Assembly: GCA_910589415.1 (NCBI GenBank)
Contig: OU342634.1
Location: 2,790,001-2,854,000 of the forward strand
From: Malachius bipustulatus
Taxonomy: Eukaryota; Arthropoda; Insecta; Coleoptera; Melyridae
Direction: 5' to 3'
Length of the DNA: 64,000 nucleotides
The notes beneath the pieces were generated by a model. It saw only the letters and a list, made by a program, of their open reading frames with translations, did not search any database and was not told the origin of the DNA. Position 1 is the first letter of the stretch. Each line of letters starts with the position of its first letter. The position numbers were made by a program, and so were the translations under genes. Of this stretch, positions 46,535 to 57,169 are shown piece by piece.

Positions 46535-46759
46535 TTATTTTTCAAGATCAGATTTAAAATCTGACAACAGCGGAAATTGTTCTACACTACCGACTCTTGT
46601 TACACTGTGAAACGTTCTTTGTGACAGGTACGCTAGGCCCATCCCATAATTTCCGCGCAGCTTTATTACTATATCTGTTGGTCGGCTGAATAATAGGAAG
46701 GTAGGTGCGTCGGGTGTAACACATCTAAGTAATTTGTAATTGTAAAGAAGGCGTCGCAT
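46535..46759 (-). CDS. Unrecognised C-terminal fragment, LINE-like
   Basis: 74 residues with CVTPDAPTFLLFSRPTDIV and an ending LLSDFKSDLEK. The final FKxxLxK is common at the end of LINE polymerases, but I do not recognise the family. Its start coincides with the inner edge of the foldback F3 element, which suggests a 5'-truncated insertion. A related 12-residue stretch lies near 43.75 kb on the other strand. Confidence 0.35.
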   Translation of the reverse strand: MRRLLYNYKLLRCVTPDAPTFLLFSRPTDIVIKLRGNYGMGLAYLSQRTFHSVTRVGSVEQFPLLSDFKSDLEK

Positions 46760-46760
46760 A

Positions 46761-47568
46761 CTATAACGTTAAAATAATGCCAGTTTCTCTAATACACTTA
46801 TAGCCGGGAAAGCTTTCTTTTCAAGATTTTCAAGATGGGGAAAAAATAATGTTTTGCGAATATTGTCAAAACGGCTGCTTTAAAAAAATTGAAATTTGGC
46901 ACGCAGCATGAGCTAAGTATCTTTCATGATTTACGGCTTATGGTGATAAATTGCGAAAACCAGCGGCGGAGATATGGGTGTGCCATCGCCCCTTTTCAAA
47001 AAAAAAAATTGACGCCACTGACTCTATGGAAAATTTAATAATACTATTCAATGCCCCATGCTTTTTAGAACAAAAAAGTGCTCTCTAATTTTTTCACAAG
47101 GCGCACCGTTTTCGAGATAATTCAGGTTTTCTTAGGTAATATCCGTAGCCATTTTAAGAATAACAGACAAATTCTAATCAAATAACTTTTACTTAAATAA
47201 TTAAATAACAGAAATAAACAACACCTAACTAATGTAACAATTGTCAGTAACCATAGAGTCAGTGGCGTCAATTTTTTTTTAAGGGGGCAATGACACATAC
47301 CCATATCTCCGCCGCTGGTTTTCGCAATTTATCACCATAAGCCGTAAATCATGAAAAATACTTAGCTCATGCTGCGTGCCAAATTTCAATTTTTTTAAAG
47401 CACCCGTTTTGACAATATTCACAAAACATTTTTTTTCCCCAAAACTTCAACACCCTGTATCTTGAAAAAGAAGCTTTCCCGGCTATAAGTGTATCAGAGA
47501 AACTGGCATTATTTTAACGTTATCTATCGTTTGGTAAAGTCCTGACGTTTTAAGTTGGACCATCCTGT
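46761..47568. mobile_element. Foldback element, family F3, left end missing
   Basis: Arms ATAACGTTAAAATAATGCC...GAAAGCTTTC and GAAGCTTTCCC...GGCATTATTTTAACG pair over roughly 270 bp. The loop holds further pairs (GACGCCACTGACTCTATGG / CCATAGAGTCAGTGGCGTC). The right side extends about 47 bp beyond the left, ending CCATCCTG|TA. The matching left end is found separately at 40275. Confidence 0.8.
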
Positions 47569-47747
47569 ATAAGTAACGCCCGCTAAGTGATTTATGTAAT
47601 CTCATATCCGAGGCATTATTTAGGTATTATTGAGGTAAAAATAACATATACTTACTGGGGTTTTAGCATTTTTGGCAGCTGATTAGTCTAACGCTCGGAC
47701 TCTACAATTGCTAGTAATTTTCAATCTATCACATATTATAACTTCAA

Positions 47748-47990
47748 GGACCGGCTGTTCAAACGTAAATTAAAAGTTTTCAGATAATTTACTAATTTTA
47801 AATTGCAAATTTTGAAAATACGGCGAATATATTTTGTAATGATCTTTTATTTTTAATCAGTTCAACTCTTCTTAAAGAGAACAGTATTTATTTCCAGCAA
47901 TATCAGACCAATAGTTTCATAATACAGGACATTTTTAAATCAGTAATTATTATCTGGAAATTTTTCATTTACGTTTGAACAACCGGCCCC
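47748..47990. mobile_element. ~243-bp MITE with GGnCCGG ends
   Basis: Left GGACCGGCTGTTCAAACGTA and right TACGTTTGAACAACCGGCCCC (or its close inner part) are inverted, and pairing continues through the ATTAAAAGTTTTCAGATAAT region. Possible 3-bp flanks CAA. No ORF. Confidence 0.65.
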
Positions 47991-48890
47991 AAGATTTTTA
48001 TTCTTTATTAACGAATACCGACATGAGAAAGGTATTATTAATAATGTAATGTGGGATTAATGAGTGTAGTAGTAAGCATTAAATTGGATCTGGCAACAGT
48101 GTAGATAGACTATTGAATGAATGGCTCGAGTTGAAAGATCGGATTATGATAGAGAATGAATGAAACCGGAAGCTGCTCATCCAGACACTGCTCCCCCCAC
48201 TGGTTCTGGCACGTACCGGAAGTCCGACACCGTAACAAGATGAGTGATTCTAGACGTTACTTGCGAATGTTCCCATATCTTTCATGCTAGTCAAGGAAAT
48301 TTAGATATTTTTCTCCTCTTGCAGTTTAAAATAAAGTAGGTACTTAGGTATTTGATTTAAATATTAAATCGTTATAAACTTGTCAGGATGGAGCGAAATG
48401 ATGCAAAAAATTACAAATATTAAATAATCTTCAATAAAATTGTCTTACATAATTTAAATACCGATGATGATCATTACGACTTTTAAATCGCTTATCAACG
48501 TTTCCTTTCTATAGTTTAACTAGGACTTATTTCATGCTACTTTGATAATTATATATTTACTTTTCCTTAATAAAATGATTGCCTTATGTGAAGAAAAAAA
48601 CATCTTTTAGTGGATAATGATCAATATTAATAACATTATTTTGATTATTTCTTGGGTTTTAGGTTCCGGCTTGATAGTTATTATTTTACAGTTATTAATA
48701 AATACGTACTCGTTAGTCCCCTGACCACAATTTATTAGGTATGAATAATAAATTATTAAATAAAATGAAGAATAAAAAACCTTCTTTTATGCTACTCAAT
48801 TATGAATTTTTTCACCGCGCGCTTTTTAAACTGGCTTTCTGAAATTTTCCACAGTCGATAGTCAAAACATGCTTATAAAATGTATTTTTT
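47991..48890. other. Intergenic; one short repeat
   Basis: About 50 bp at 48630-48680 (GATTATTTCTTGGGTTTTAGG, GTTCCGGCTTGATAG) are an inverse copy of 50810-50865. No gene was recognised, including a GC-richer patch at about 48180-48240. Confidence 0.4.
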
Positions 48891-50350
48891 TAATTTAACA
48901 AAACAAAAATTATTGTTGTCCATTTTCCTATGCACGCCACTGGCTAACTTTACTTTAAAAATTCTTTTTTTTTACACTAATAAACCCGAAAAAAGTTACA
49001 GGGGGGGTTTCGAAAATCAAAAATTTGAAATTTTAGAGAAATAAAATAATGTAAAAAAATTCGAATACGTATCTCCGCCATTTTTCTTATTTGCTTCCCG
49101 AATTTTTTTAAGATTAAAGGTTATTAGTATAATTGTAAAAATGTAAAAACTAAAAATTTCTCTTCAATATTCCTTCAAAAATGTGCTCATAAACGGTTAT
49201 AGAAATTTAGCCATTTTTACGCTTTTCCTACCAAGCCACTGACTTGTCAATAGAAATAATTTAATTTTATTGAATGGTCTCAAATTTAAAATAATTTTCT
49301 TCCAATTTTGTTAATTTTGTTTAAAAGTTTTTTTCTATCTTGATTATATGGGGGTTCAAAAAATAGCAATTTTTCCTAAAATTCAAACGACCGCCGTTTT
49401 GAAACGGCTCGACCGATTTTGCTCAAATGCAATAACAGACCACTTCTTGTGAATATTTTACTCCCACAAATATTTCAACCCTCTAGATTGAAAACTAAGA
49501 CCAGAAACCGTGCCTCATGAACCGGATTTTTGGAATTTTGAAAGGACACCCTGTAAGTAACGCGACTTTTGTGAATTTTTTTTAATGAAAATCCAATGTC
49601 ATCCCAAAGTTTTATAAAATTGCAAAATTTCGTTCACTAATCTTGAAAGATAAAGCTACAGGATCGTTTTTAAAATTTTAGAGAAATAAACGTCATGTAA
49701 ATAAAATCTAATATTAGCTACGTCATTTTTTTTATTTCATTTTTGAAATTGTTTAAGGTTAAAAGGTTACTAGTATACTTGTTTACTGTAAAAATTTCAC
49801 TTTAATTCCTTCAAAAATGTGCTCATAAACGGTTATAGAAATTTACCCATTTATACCCTTTTTTTACTCACGCCACTGGCTTATTAATAAAAATAATGCA
49901 AAATTTTATTGCATTAACTCAAATTTCAAATAATATTTTTTCAGTCTTGTTAATTTAGTTTAAAAGTTTTGTTTTATCTTGCTTATACAGGGGTTCAAAA
50001 AATAGAAATTTACCATAAAATTCAAAAAGCCGCCATTTTGGAACGTCTCGACCGATTTTGCTCAAATGCAATACCATACCACAAATATCCTTCTGGATAT
50101 CTTACTACCACAAAAATTTCAGTCCCCTAGATTGAAAATTGCGACCTAAAATAATGCCACAAGAACCGGATTTTTCGAAATTTTAGAAATTACACGACTT
50201 CTGGAAAATTTTTCTACGAAAATCTAACGTCCTTCCAAAGTTTTACAAGGATCCAAAATTTCGTTCACTAATCCTGAAAGATAAAGGGAAATTTTGAAAG
50301 AAACAGGAGCGTTTTTAAAATATAAAATTCCCAATTTTGGAGAGTATAAA
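48891..50350 (-). repeat. Tandem repeat family S on the minus strand, about two units
   Basis: The monomer blocks of 9.35-10.75 kb recur in reverse: GGACACCCTGTAAGTAACGCG at about 49540, the degenerate equivalent about 638 bp later (~50190), CCACTGGC-type blocks at about 48940, 49240 and 49870, and AAACGGCTCGACCGATTTTG at about 49400. The period is conserved. Confidence 0.75.
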
Positions 50351-50390
50351 ATATATGACATGCAGGTATTTGCAAAATTTAAAAATGGCG

Positions 50391-51131
50391 TATCACTGGA
50401 GATAATTTTTTTTAAAGAGGAAGCATCGGTCTTAACTGTGTAGGTGAGACATAGTCGCTCGACTCTGGTAATTTGGCTCATACAGCCAAAGACACATTTG
50501 TATAGAAATAAATAGCCTTATAAACAAATACAAACAACCATGCCGAGCTGGGATTCGAAACACAGATGTTTGAGCGTTAACAGCTTCAGTCGGCGACCTT
50601 AACCGCTGAGCAACCGCCCGCGCAATTGGAGATAATAATTTATTTAAATTTAAAATAATTGTTTTTTTACTATTTATTGTTTTCTTGTTGTTTTTTTGTT
50701 TTTGTGTTGGTGTTTGTCTATTTTTTTTTGTTTTTACGTGTTTATTGTTTATAATTGTGAATGATATTGTTTAGGAAGTGGGGTTATTTATGAACTGTTG
50801 GGAGTAATAATAACTTTAAAACTATCAAACCGGAACCTAGAACCCAAGAAATAATCAAAATAATAATATACTTTATCGGTAATTGGTTCAATACGTAGAA
50901 TTTTCTAAGTAGTACCCTAGCTAGAATTAGAAAATTGTATATTTTGAACCAATTGCCGTAGCTGAAGTATATTATTATTATGATAATTTTATTTTATTTT
51001 ATTTGTTATTAAACAATATACACGTAAAAACAAAAAAGAAATAGCAAACACCAACAGAAAAATAAAGCAACAAGAATGACAACAGTAGCAATAGCAAAAT
51101 AACAATTATTTCAAATAACTAATTATCTCCA
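50391..51131. mobile_element. Foldback element that hosts the SINE
   Basis: GGAGATAATAATTTATTT...GTTGGTGTTTGTCTA on the left pairs with ...AAACACCAACAG...AATTATCTCC on the right. The centre (GGTAATTGGTTCAATA...TTTGAACCAATTGCC) is also inverted. The SINE sits near the left end. The outer words TATCACTGGAGATA / TATCTCCAATGATA pair once the SINE is removed. Confidence 0.7.
50407..50626 (-). mobile_element. tRNA-derived SINE with 10-bp target duplication
   Basis: Flanked by TGGAGATAAT on both sides (50397-50406 and 50627-50636). On the minus strand it begins with a tRNA-like head: GCGGGCGGTTGCTCAGCGG, TTAAGG (A box) and, about 45 bp on, GTTTCGAATCC (B box), followed by an unrelated body and an A-rich 3' end (T run at 50407). 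These are the features of a pol III-transcribed SINE. The head is closest to a serine-type tRNA by eye, which is uncertain. Confidence 0.85.
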
Positions 51132-51134
51132 ATG

Positions 51135-51265
51135 ATATACAGGGTGAGGCGCGACAACCTTTTTTTGTCTAAAGAAGTCTAAAAATTGTACAAATTTTTA
51201 GACTTCTACTCCCAGCCCAGGACTTCTCCATATAAAAATGCCCTAAGATTGTCGCGCCTCGTACT
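51135..51265. repeat. Small foldback starting at CAGGGTG
   Basis: CAGGGTGAGGCGCGACAA on the left and TTGTCGCGCCTCGTA on the right pair. Internal AAGTCTAAAAATTG / CAAATTTTTAGACTT also pairs. It directly abuts the neighbouring foldback. Confidence 0.65.
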
Positions 51266-51329
51266 TTTACACGTACAGTGTAAAATTTCGATTTTAACGA
51301 GCTGAACTAAAATATTTACAACCCCTCAC

Positions 51330-51955
51330 CATTTCCGGTTATACAGGAAGTTGCCATCAACTTTCTTATTTCAAATGGGACATTTACATATATATATATT
51401 ATTATATATTATTACATTGTATATTATTACATTTTCAGATTGCCTGAAAAAAGGTAATAAAAATGGTGTTTATAGTTCAAAATTCGAACGAGTGGTTTAT
51501 GAGTTATAAACAAATGCAAATCGCAATTTTCCATTTTCAAAGCAGCTTAGGTCGAAAACAGGTCAAGATATCGGAAAACGGCTTACATGTTCCTATCTTA
51601 ACTTTTCACGTAGTATCCTATGATGCTGATAACATTTGTTTACAAAGTGATGAGAAATCAGCGATTAAAAAAAAATTAATGATTTTTTTTAGTAGGTACT
51701 CCAGCGTAGTATACAAAAAGTTAGGATAGGGACATGCAAGCCGTTTTCCGATATCTTGACCCGTTTTCAAGCTAAGCTGCTTTGAAAATGGAAAATTGCA
51801 ATTTTCATTTCTTTATACAACTCATTAATTGGTCGTTACAAATTTTAACTGTAAACATCATTTTTATTACTGTTTTTCAGGCAATCTGAAAATGTAATAA
51901 TATACAGGGTGTACTATTTAAAAAAAGAAAAATATGGCAACTTCCTGTGTAACTT
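51330..51955. mobile_element. Foldback element, family F1 relative
   Basis: Arms contain CAGGAAGTTGCCAT / ATGGCAACTTCCTG, TTTTCAGATTGCCTGAAAAA / TTTTTCAGGCAATCTGAAAA and CAAGATATCGGAAAACGGC / GCCGTTTTCCGATATCTTG. Core words correspond to those of the 13.7- and 24.4-kb foldbacks. A TA microsatellite expands the left arm at 51390-51425. Confidence 0.75.
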
Positions 51956-52085
51956 ACGGAAGCGCTGAGCTGCCATCGTTTTCCGTAAAAACTTTTTTTA
52001 TATAATTTACAGTTCGAACTGTAAATTTATAGTTCAAAGTGTAAATTTACAGTTCAAACTGTAAATTTACAGTTTGAACTGTAAA
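51954..52085. repeat. Hairpin plus four 20-bp palindromic repeat units
   Basis: A stem TTACGGAAGCG...CGTTTTCCGTAA (loop CTGAGCTGCCAT) is followed by CTTTTTTTATATAA and then exactly 80 bp of units with consensus TTTACAGTTCGAACTGTAAA (52006-52085), which is its own reverse complement. The LINE A 5' end begins at the very next base. Confidence 0.85.
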
Positions 52086-52370
52086 CCCGTGTCGGGGCTG
52101 CTAGTCCCCCATCGGGAGCCTCCCCGGGTGGCGGATAGGGGAATGTCGTCCATATAGATGACACCGGGGAAATTAAATACCCCGTGGCTGACCAAAACTA
52201 GCAAACCAGATGGTAGAGGACATATAAACCCACACAGCCTCGCCCGGTGCAATACCATCTTTCTGGCTTAGGCGGCGTGAAGTTGCTTTAAAGAGCTGAC
52301 GTTTCGTTGCTGTGCCAGAGATTCCGGTCCTTGGCGTAAGAAACAATTATTATGCATGGATGACGTTCCC
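52086..52370 (+). mobile_element. LINE A 5' UTR fragment
   Basis: Nearly identical to 56776-57060, including the GGTGGCGGATAGGGG motif and the CCAGATGGTA / TACCATCTTTCTGG hairpin. It ends abruptly at GACGTTCCC, where the outer end of the palindrome's left arm begins. Together with its array it forms a direct repeat of the palindrome spacer. Confidence 0.85.
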
Positions 52371-53219
52371 TAAAATATTGACATTCAATTACATAACACC
52401 ATGTATAGGGGTGGAGGACGTACCTACATACAGGGTGCATCCTTCTCTATATTGCCATCTCCTGAACGCTAAAAGATACAGAGTCGAATAATAAAAAAAA
52501 ATTGTAGGTATCTTTGAAAATTTTTTAAATGTCAGATGTGTAGCTCTTGCCGACTTATGCCGAGCCCACAAAAATATATTTATTAATCTCTAATAAAAAA
52601 AATCGCTCCAGGGAGTGCGGTCCTGCTTAGTACGTCATATATTCTAATATAAGCATGCAAGATCAGCCTGTCGAGCCGATGGTGCCGGATATGATGTCGC
52701 CGCGGAAGATGCCAGGACCGGCATAGGCTCCAAGCTAACTCGTGACATATTCGGACCATAATAGCGAACGATGTCATGATTTTTGGAATGCAAATGCAAA
52801 ATAAATGCAAATTTCAAAATAATAATCCTGCAACTTGTAGGAAATGGGGAGGTTTTTATTATTTAAACAAGCGAATTTAATTTAGACGTTTATTATTCAG
52901 TCTTTAAAACAGGAATAAATTTTATTTCATTTTATTATAAATAATATTTATTTTGTCGGTCGACCATGATTCTTATCAAATAGCAGGAATCTGAATCACC
53001 TTGATAAGTATACAAGAAAATATAAAATTATTTTCGTAGGTTCTAGTTTTGAATGTGATTTATTTCATTCCAATAATAACAATAATTATTATTAATAAAT
53101 CCAACAGCCCTCCTCAAAAATTGAGCCAAAGAAAATAACTTAAGATATTATAATAGGCAACAAATAATATCTCTTCTTAATGGCAAATTATATAAATCAA
53201 GTCGATGTTCGAGAGTGTC

Positions 53220-53812
53220 TAAATTTTTTGTCAAATCTGGGTCCCCAATCAAGCGGAGGGTTCTTTTCTGAATAGAGTCGAGAAGTCTCAGCGTATGTTT
53301 AGGAGCTGAGCTCCAAATATGTTCGCTCCAAGGCTCACTCCAAGTAAACGAAGAGATGACGCTGGGGTAAGAGAGTGTCCCGCCATCATCATATCTGGCT
53401 CCAAAACGTTGGTCTTTTTGGAGAAGATGGCTGCTTGGGTTTTTCCTGCTTGGTTTCTTGGTTTCTATCGCCCCAAGTTAGAATGTCTTGCAAGTCATTG
53501 TTAAGTATGGCAACTTCTTGCTCCCTGCGAGTCTGTGCGTCGATGGCAGATGTTCGCGCATCTAACGTATAAGAAGATATGAGGGTACTGTCGTCGGCAA
53601 AACTGTATATTGGATTTTTTGTTGTTTCAAGCAAGTCGTTTATAAATATTAGAAAGAGAGTCGGATATAAAATGGATCCCTGAGGCGCACCGGCATTGAT
53701 GCCGGTCGAAAAGGTCTCAGAAAGAACTCCATCGACTGCCACCTGCAATGAACGATCTCCGAGATAACTCGCAAGCCACAAGCAGAATTTCTCGGGCATC
53801 CTATAGGCATAG
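53220..53812 (-). pseudogene. LINE A RT fragment in the left arm
   Basis: Inverse partner of 60316-60925. Reads MPEKFCLWLASYLGDRSLQV, AGAPQGSILYPTLF, YSFADDST, ending at WSQI. A six-base difference before NAG and an internal deletion (AACATATTTGGAGC junction) distinguish it from the longer copy in the same arm. It has Y in GSILYP where the right arm has S. Confidence 0.85.
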
Positions 53813-53867
53813 TTACTACGGAAGCGCTGAGCTGCCATCGCTTTCCGTAAAAACTTTTTTTATATAA

Positions 53868-53967
53868 TTTACAGTTCTAACTGTAAATTTACAGTTCGAA
53901 GTGTAAATTTACAGTTCAAAGTGTAAATTTACAGTTCAAACTGTAAATTTACAGTTTGAACTGTAAA
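53868..53967. repeat. Five 20-bp palindromic repeat units (left arm)
   Basis: Exactly 100 bp of TTTACAGTTCnAACTGTAAA-type units, preceded (53813-53867) by the same hairpin and T-run/TATATAA spacer as at 51954, and followed by the ATGCAGATTTTAT inverted-repeat segment (53965-54056) and then the LINE A 3' end. Confidence 0.9.
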
Positions 53968-54061
53968 TGCAGATTTTATCACTGGAACTGTATGCTTCCG
54001 TATACAAGGGCACCTTATCCAAGACTACTATACTATTTTACATAAAATCTGCATTTTTTTA

Positions 54062-56737
54062 TTGAAAATGCACATGCACTGCAGAGAAATCCCTATGACG
54101 CTCTGGGAGCGGTGCATGAGCGGAGATATCGATTCACGTTCGCCTTGAATCTCTGTAAGTTGTATACTTCGGGAAACACGCCCTTTGAAATGCTATTCCA
54201 AAGTGATGCGGTTCTATACATAAAAGAAGTCTGAAATAGGGTGGTACGAGGTGTAACGAGCTGAACCTGATACGGATGAGCGTCTGCGGCTCGACGTGTA
54301 TTTCTGCCCGGTCTTGTTCTTGGAGGGATCAAGCAAGCCACGTCTTTTGAACACTTTCCATTAAAATATCTGTAAAACAGACTCAGGTCAGCTACTCTTC
54401 TTCGATGTTCAAGGGTGTCTAAATTTTTTGTCAAATCTGGGTCCCCAATCAAGCGGATGGCTCTTTTCTGAAAAGAGTCGAGTAGTCTCAGCGTATGTTT
54501 GGGAGCTGAGCTCCAAACATGTGAGCAGTACTCCAAGGATGGTCGGATTTGAGCCTTGTATAAGAGGAGAAGCTGTTGAGGTGTATAAAATTTATTCGTG
54601 CGGAAGAGTGTTCCAAGTTTTTGAGAAGCACTCTTCGCCAGACCTGCAACATGATCATGCCAAGACATGTTCTCTCTGAGGCTCACTCCAAGTAAACGAA
54701 GAGATGACGCTGGAGTAAGAGAGTGTCCTGCCGTCATCATATCTGGCTCCAAAACGTTGGTCGTTTTGGAGAAGATGGCTGCTTGGGTTTTTCCTGCTTT
54801 GTTTCTTGGTTTCCATCGCCCCAAGTTAGAATGTCTTGCAAGTCATTGTTAAGTATGGCAACTTCTTGCTCCCTGCGAGACTGTGCGTCGATGGCAGATG
54901 TTCGCGCATCTAACGTATAAGAAGATATGAGGGTACTGTCGTCGGCAAAACTGTATATTGGATTTTTTGTTGTTTCAAGCAAGTCATTTATAAATATTAG
55001 AAAGAGAGTCGGAGATAAAATGGATCCCTGAGGCACACCGGCATTGATGGAAAAGGTCTCAGAAAGAACTCCATCGACTGCCACCTGTAATGAACGATCT
55101 CCGAGATAACTCGCAAGCCACAAGCAGAATTTCTCGGGCATGCCATAGGCCTGCAGTTTTGCCAACAGTCCACCATGCCAAACACGGTCGAAAGCTCTAG
55201 AAATATCAAGCGCAACCCCTCGAGACTCCCCATGGTGCTCGATTGCGCCACTCCACAGCTCGGTGACGTAAGTGAGGAGGTCACCAGTTGACCTCTGTTT
55301 GCGGAATCCGTATTGGCGGTCGCTGATTATATTAGCTCCTTCCAAGTATTTTAAAAGATGTTGGTTAATAGCAGCTTTCTCCATAATCTTGGATATTACT
55401 GAAAGAAGTGCCACTGGTCGATAGTTATTTGGTATAGTCTTTTTGCCTTTCTTGGGAATAGGTTGGATCCGTGCACATTTCCAGCAAGAAGGAAATATTC
55501 CCTTTTTATACGACAAGTTGAAAAGTCGGCAGAAAACAGATGACAGCTCAGTGGCGCATTTTTTTAGTACGATAACAGGTACATCATCGGGCCCAGAAGC
55601 TTTGTTTGCGTCTAAGGCTAACATAATGCTCTTTATGACACGCTGTCGGAAAACAATATCTGACATTTTGGTCTCCACGGAAGGGATCATTGGCGGAGTT
55701 CTTCCATGAAAGTCGACGGAAGAGTGTGAAGAAAAGACTCCCGCCAACAAGTTTGCCTTCTCAGTAGCCGTGGATGCGATAGTCCCATCTGTCCGTGTAA
55801 GTGGTGGAATCGTGGATCTGGTGAAGTTCTGGCTGACTGCTTTAGTTACAGACCAAAAAGATTTCGAACCGTTAGGGCAGGAGAGAAGTTTGTTTCTAAT
55901 TCTTTGGTTGTGAGTTTCCTTGGTTTGATCTATTATTTCTTTGCATCTGTTTCGAGCAAGGATGCAATTGTGATGGTTTATGCCGTCGGGGCTCTCTCGC
56001 CATTGGCGAAAAGCCAGTTGTTTGGAGGCGACAGCTTCCTTGCATCTTTTGTTGAACCAAGGTTTGCTGTTTGAGGGCTGTTTTTTTGAAAAGGGAATGT
56101 AGGCTTCCATGCCTGTTAGGATGACTTGAGCAACTTCCCTAGCACAAACAGATGGATCATTAGAGCCGAAGCAAACACTCCTCCATGGAAAATCTCGATA
56201 ATATTCCCTGAGTTCTTCCCATTTAGCAGATCTATAGTGCCAGACTATACGAGGTTTACTTGTTTCTTTAACACTAGTAATTGCGTAGGACACAAGATGT
56301 TGAGACGAGTTTGTGATCTGAGGAACCCAGTGGTGCTTTCACCGTGATAGTATATATTTGAGGGTTCGTGGTCAAAAACAGATCCAACAGGCTAGCGAAT
56401 TCTCCCTCGCGATCGGGAATGCATGTTGGTTCATCAACGAGCTGGGTAAAACCACAGCTGATCGCAAACGATTCCGCTTCACGGCCTTCTTCATCAGTGA
56501 AGTTTGAGTATTTAAGCCAGTTGATGTTATGTACATTAAAATCACCCAAGATGGATATCTCAGCTTTGGGGTAGTTTATCTGTATGAATTCAACAGTTTT
56601 TGTGAGGGACAAAAAAAGTGTCCTATATACTGTGTATCGCTGGGTGGTCGGTATAAACAACAGATAAATCTCGTTGTTTGTCGGTCTGTTATCCTAAGCC
56701 ACATGACGTCGAAGTCATGGGGTCAAACACTTCCTCA
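54062..56737 (-). pseudogene. LINE A copy in the left arm (endonuclease part to 3' end)
   Basis: Inverse copy of 57390-60073. Frames: endonuclease 56660-56274 (ISILGDFNVHNINW, SDHKLVSTSC), RT 56293-54737 (518 residues; KAS.GPDDVPVIVLKK, NYRPVALLSV, LDISRAFDRVWHG, AGVPQGSILSPTLF, YSFADDST) and C-terminus 54824-54093. The same two frameshifts as in the right-arm copy separate these frames. Three residues differ in the 518-residue part. The N-terminal endonuclease is cut off at the palindrome spacer. Confidence 0.9.
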
Positions 56738-56775
56738 GTTTAACTGTCAAACTGTTTAACAGTTTGAACTGTAAA
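56738..56775. repeat. Degenerate palindromic-unit remnant
   Basis: GTTTAACTGTCAAACTG followed by TTTAACAGTTTGAACTGTAAA-like sequence: about two worn units next to the LINE A 5' end, at the same relative position as the array at 52006-52085. Confidence 0.7.
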
Positions 56776-57169
56776 CCCGTGTCGGGGCTGCTAGTCCCCC
56801 ATCCCCGGAGCCTCCCCGGGTGGCGGATAGGGGAATGTCGTCCATATAGATGACACCGGGGAAATTAAATACCCCGTGGCTGACCAAAACTAGCAAACCA
56901 GATGGTAGAGGACATATAAACCCACACAGCCTCGCCCGGTGCAATACCATCTTTCTGGCTTAGGCGGCGTGAAGTTGCTTTAAAGAGCTGACGTTTCGTT
57001 GCTGTGCCAGAGATTCCGGTCCTTGGCGTAAGAAACAATTATTATGCATGGATGGAGTTCCCAGGGTTAAAATTTTCCGGAGTTAAAACGACCCCCCCAT
57101 TCGGATCTCCGGGCGGGGGCTAATCCAGGGGCTCATTCATGCAAGAGAAAGAATAATAACACCTCCAGA

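Noticed and set aside
50545..50626. A functional tRNA gene on the minus strand
   Set aside because: A and B boxes are present, but the acceptor and anticodon stems do not pair well and the unit continues into a body with an A-rich end and target duplications, so it is a SINE.
52583..52810. Minus-strand frame of 75 residues repeated at 61317-61583
   Set aside because: Its conservation comes from the palindrome itself. The composition (His/Arg/Cys-rich) has no recognisable domain, and the two copies end differently where the right arm is interrupted.
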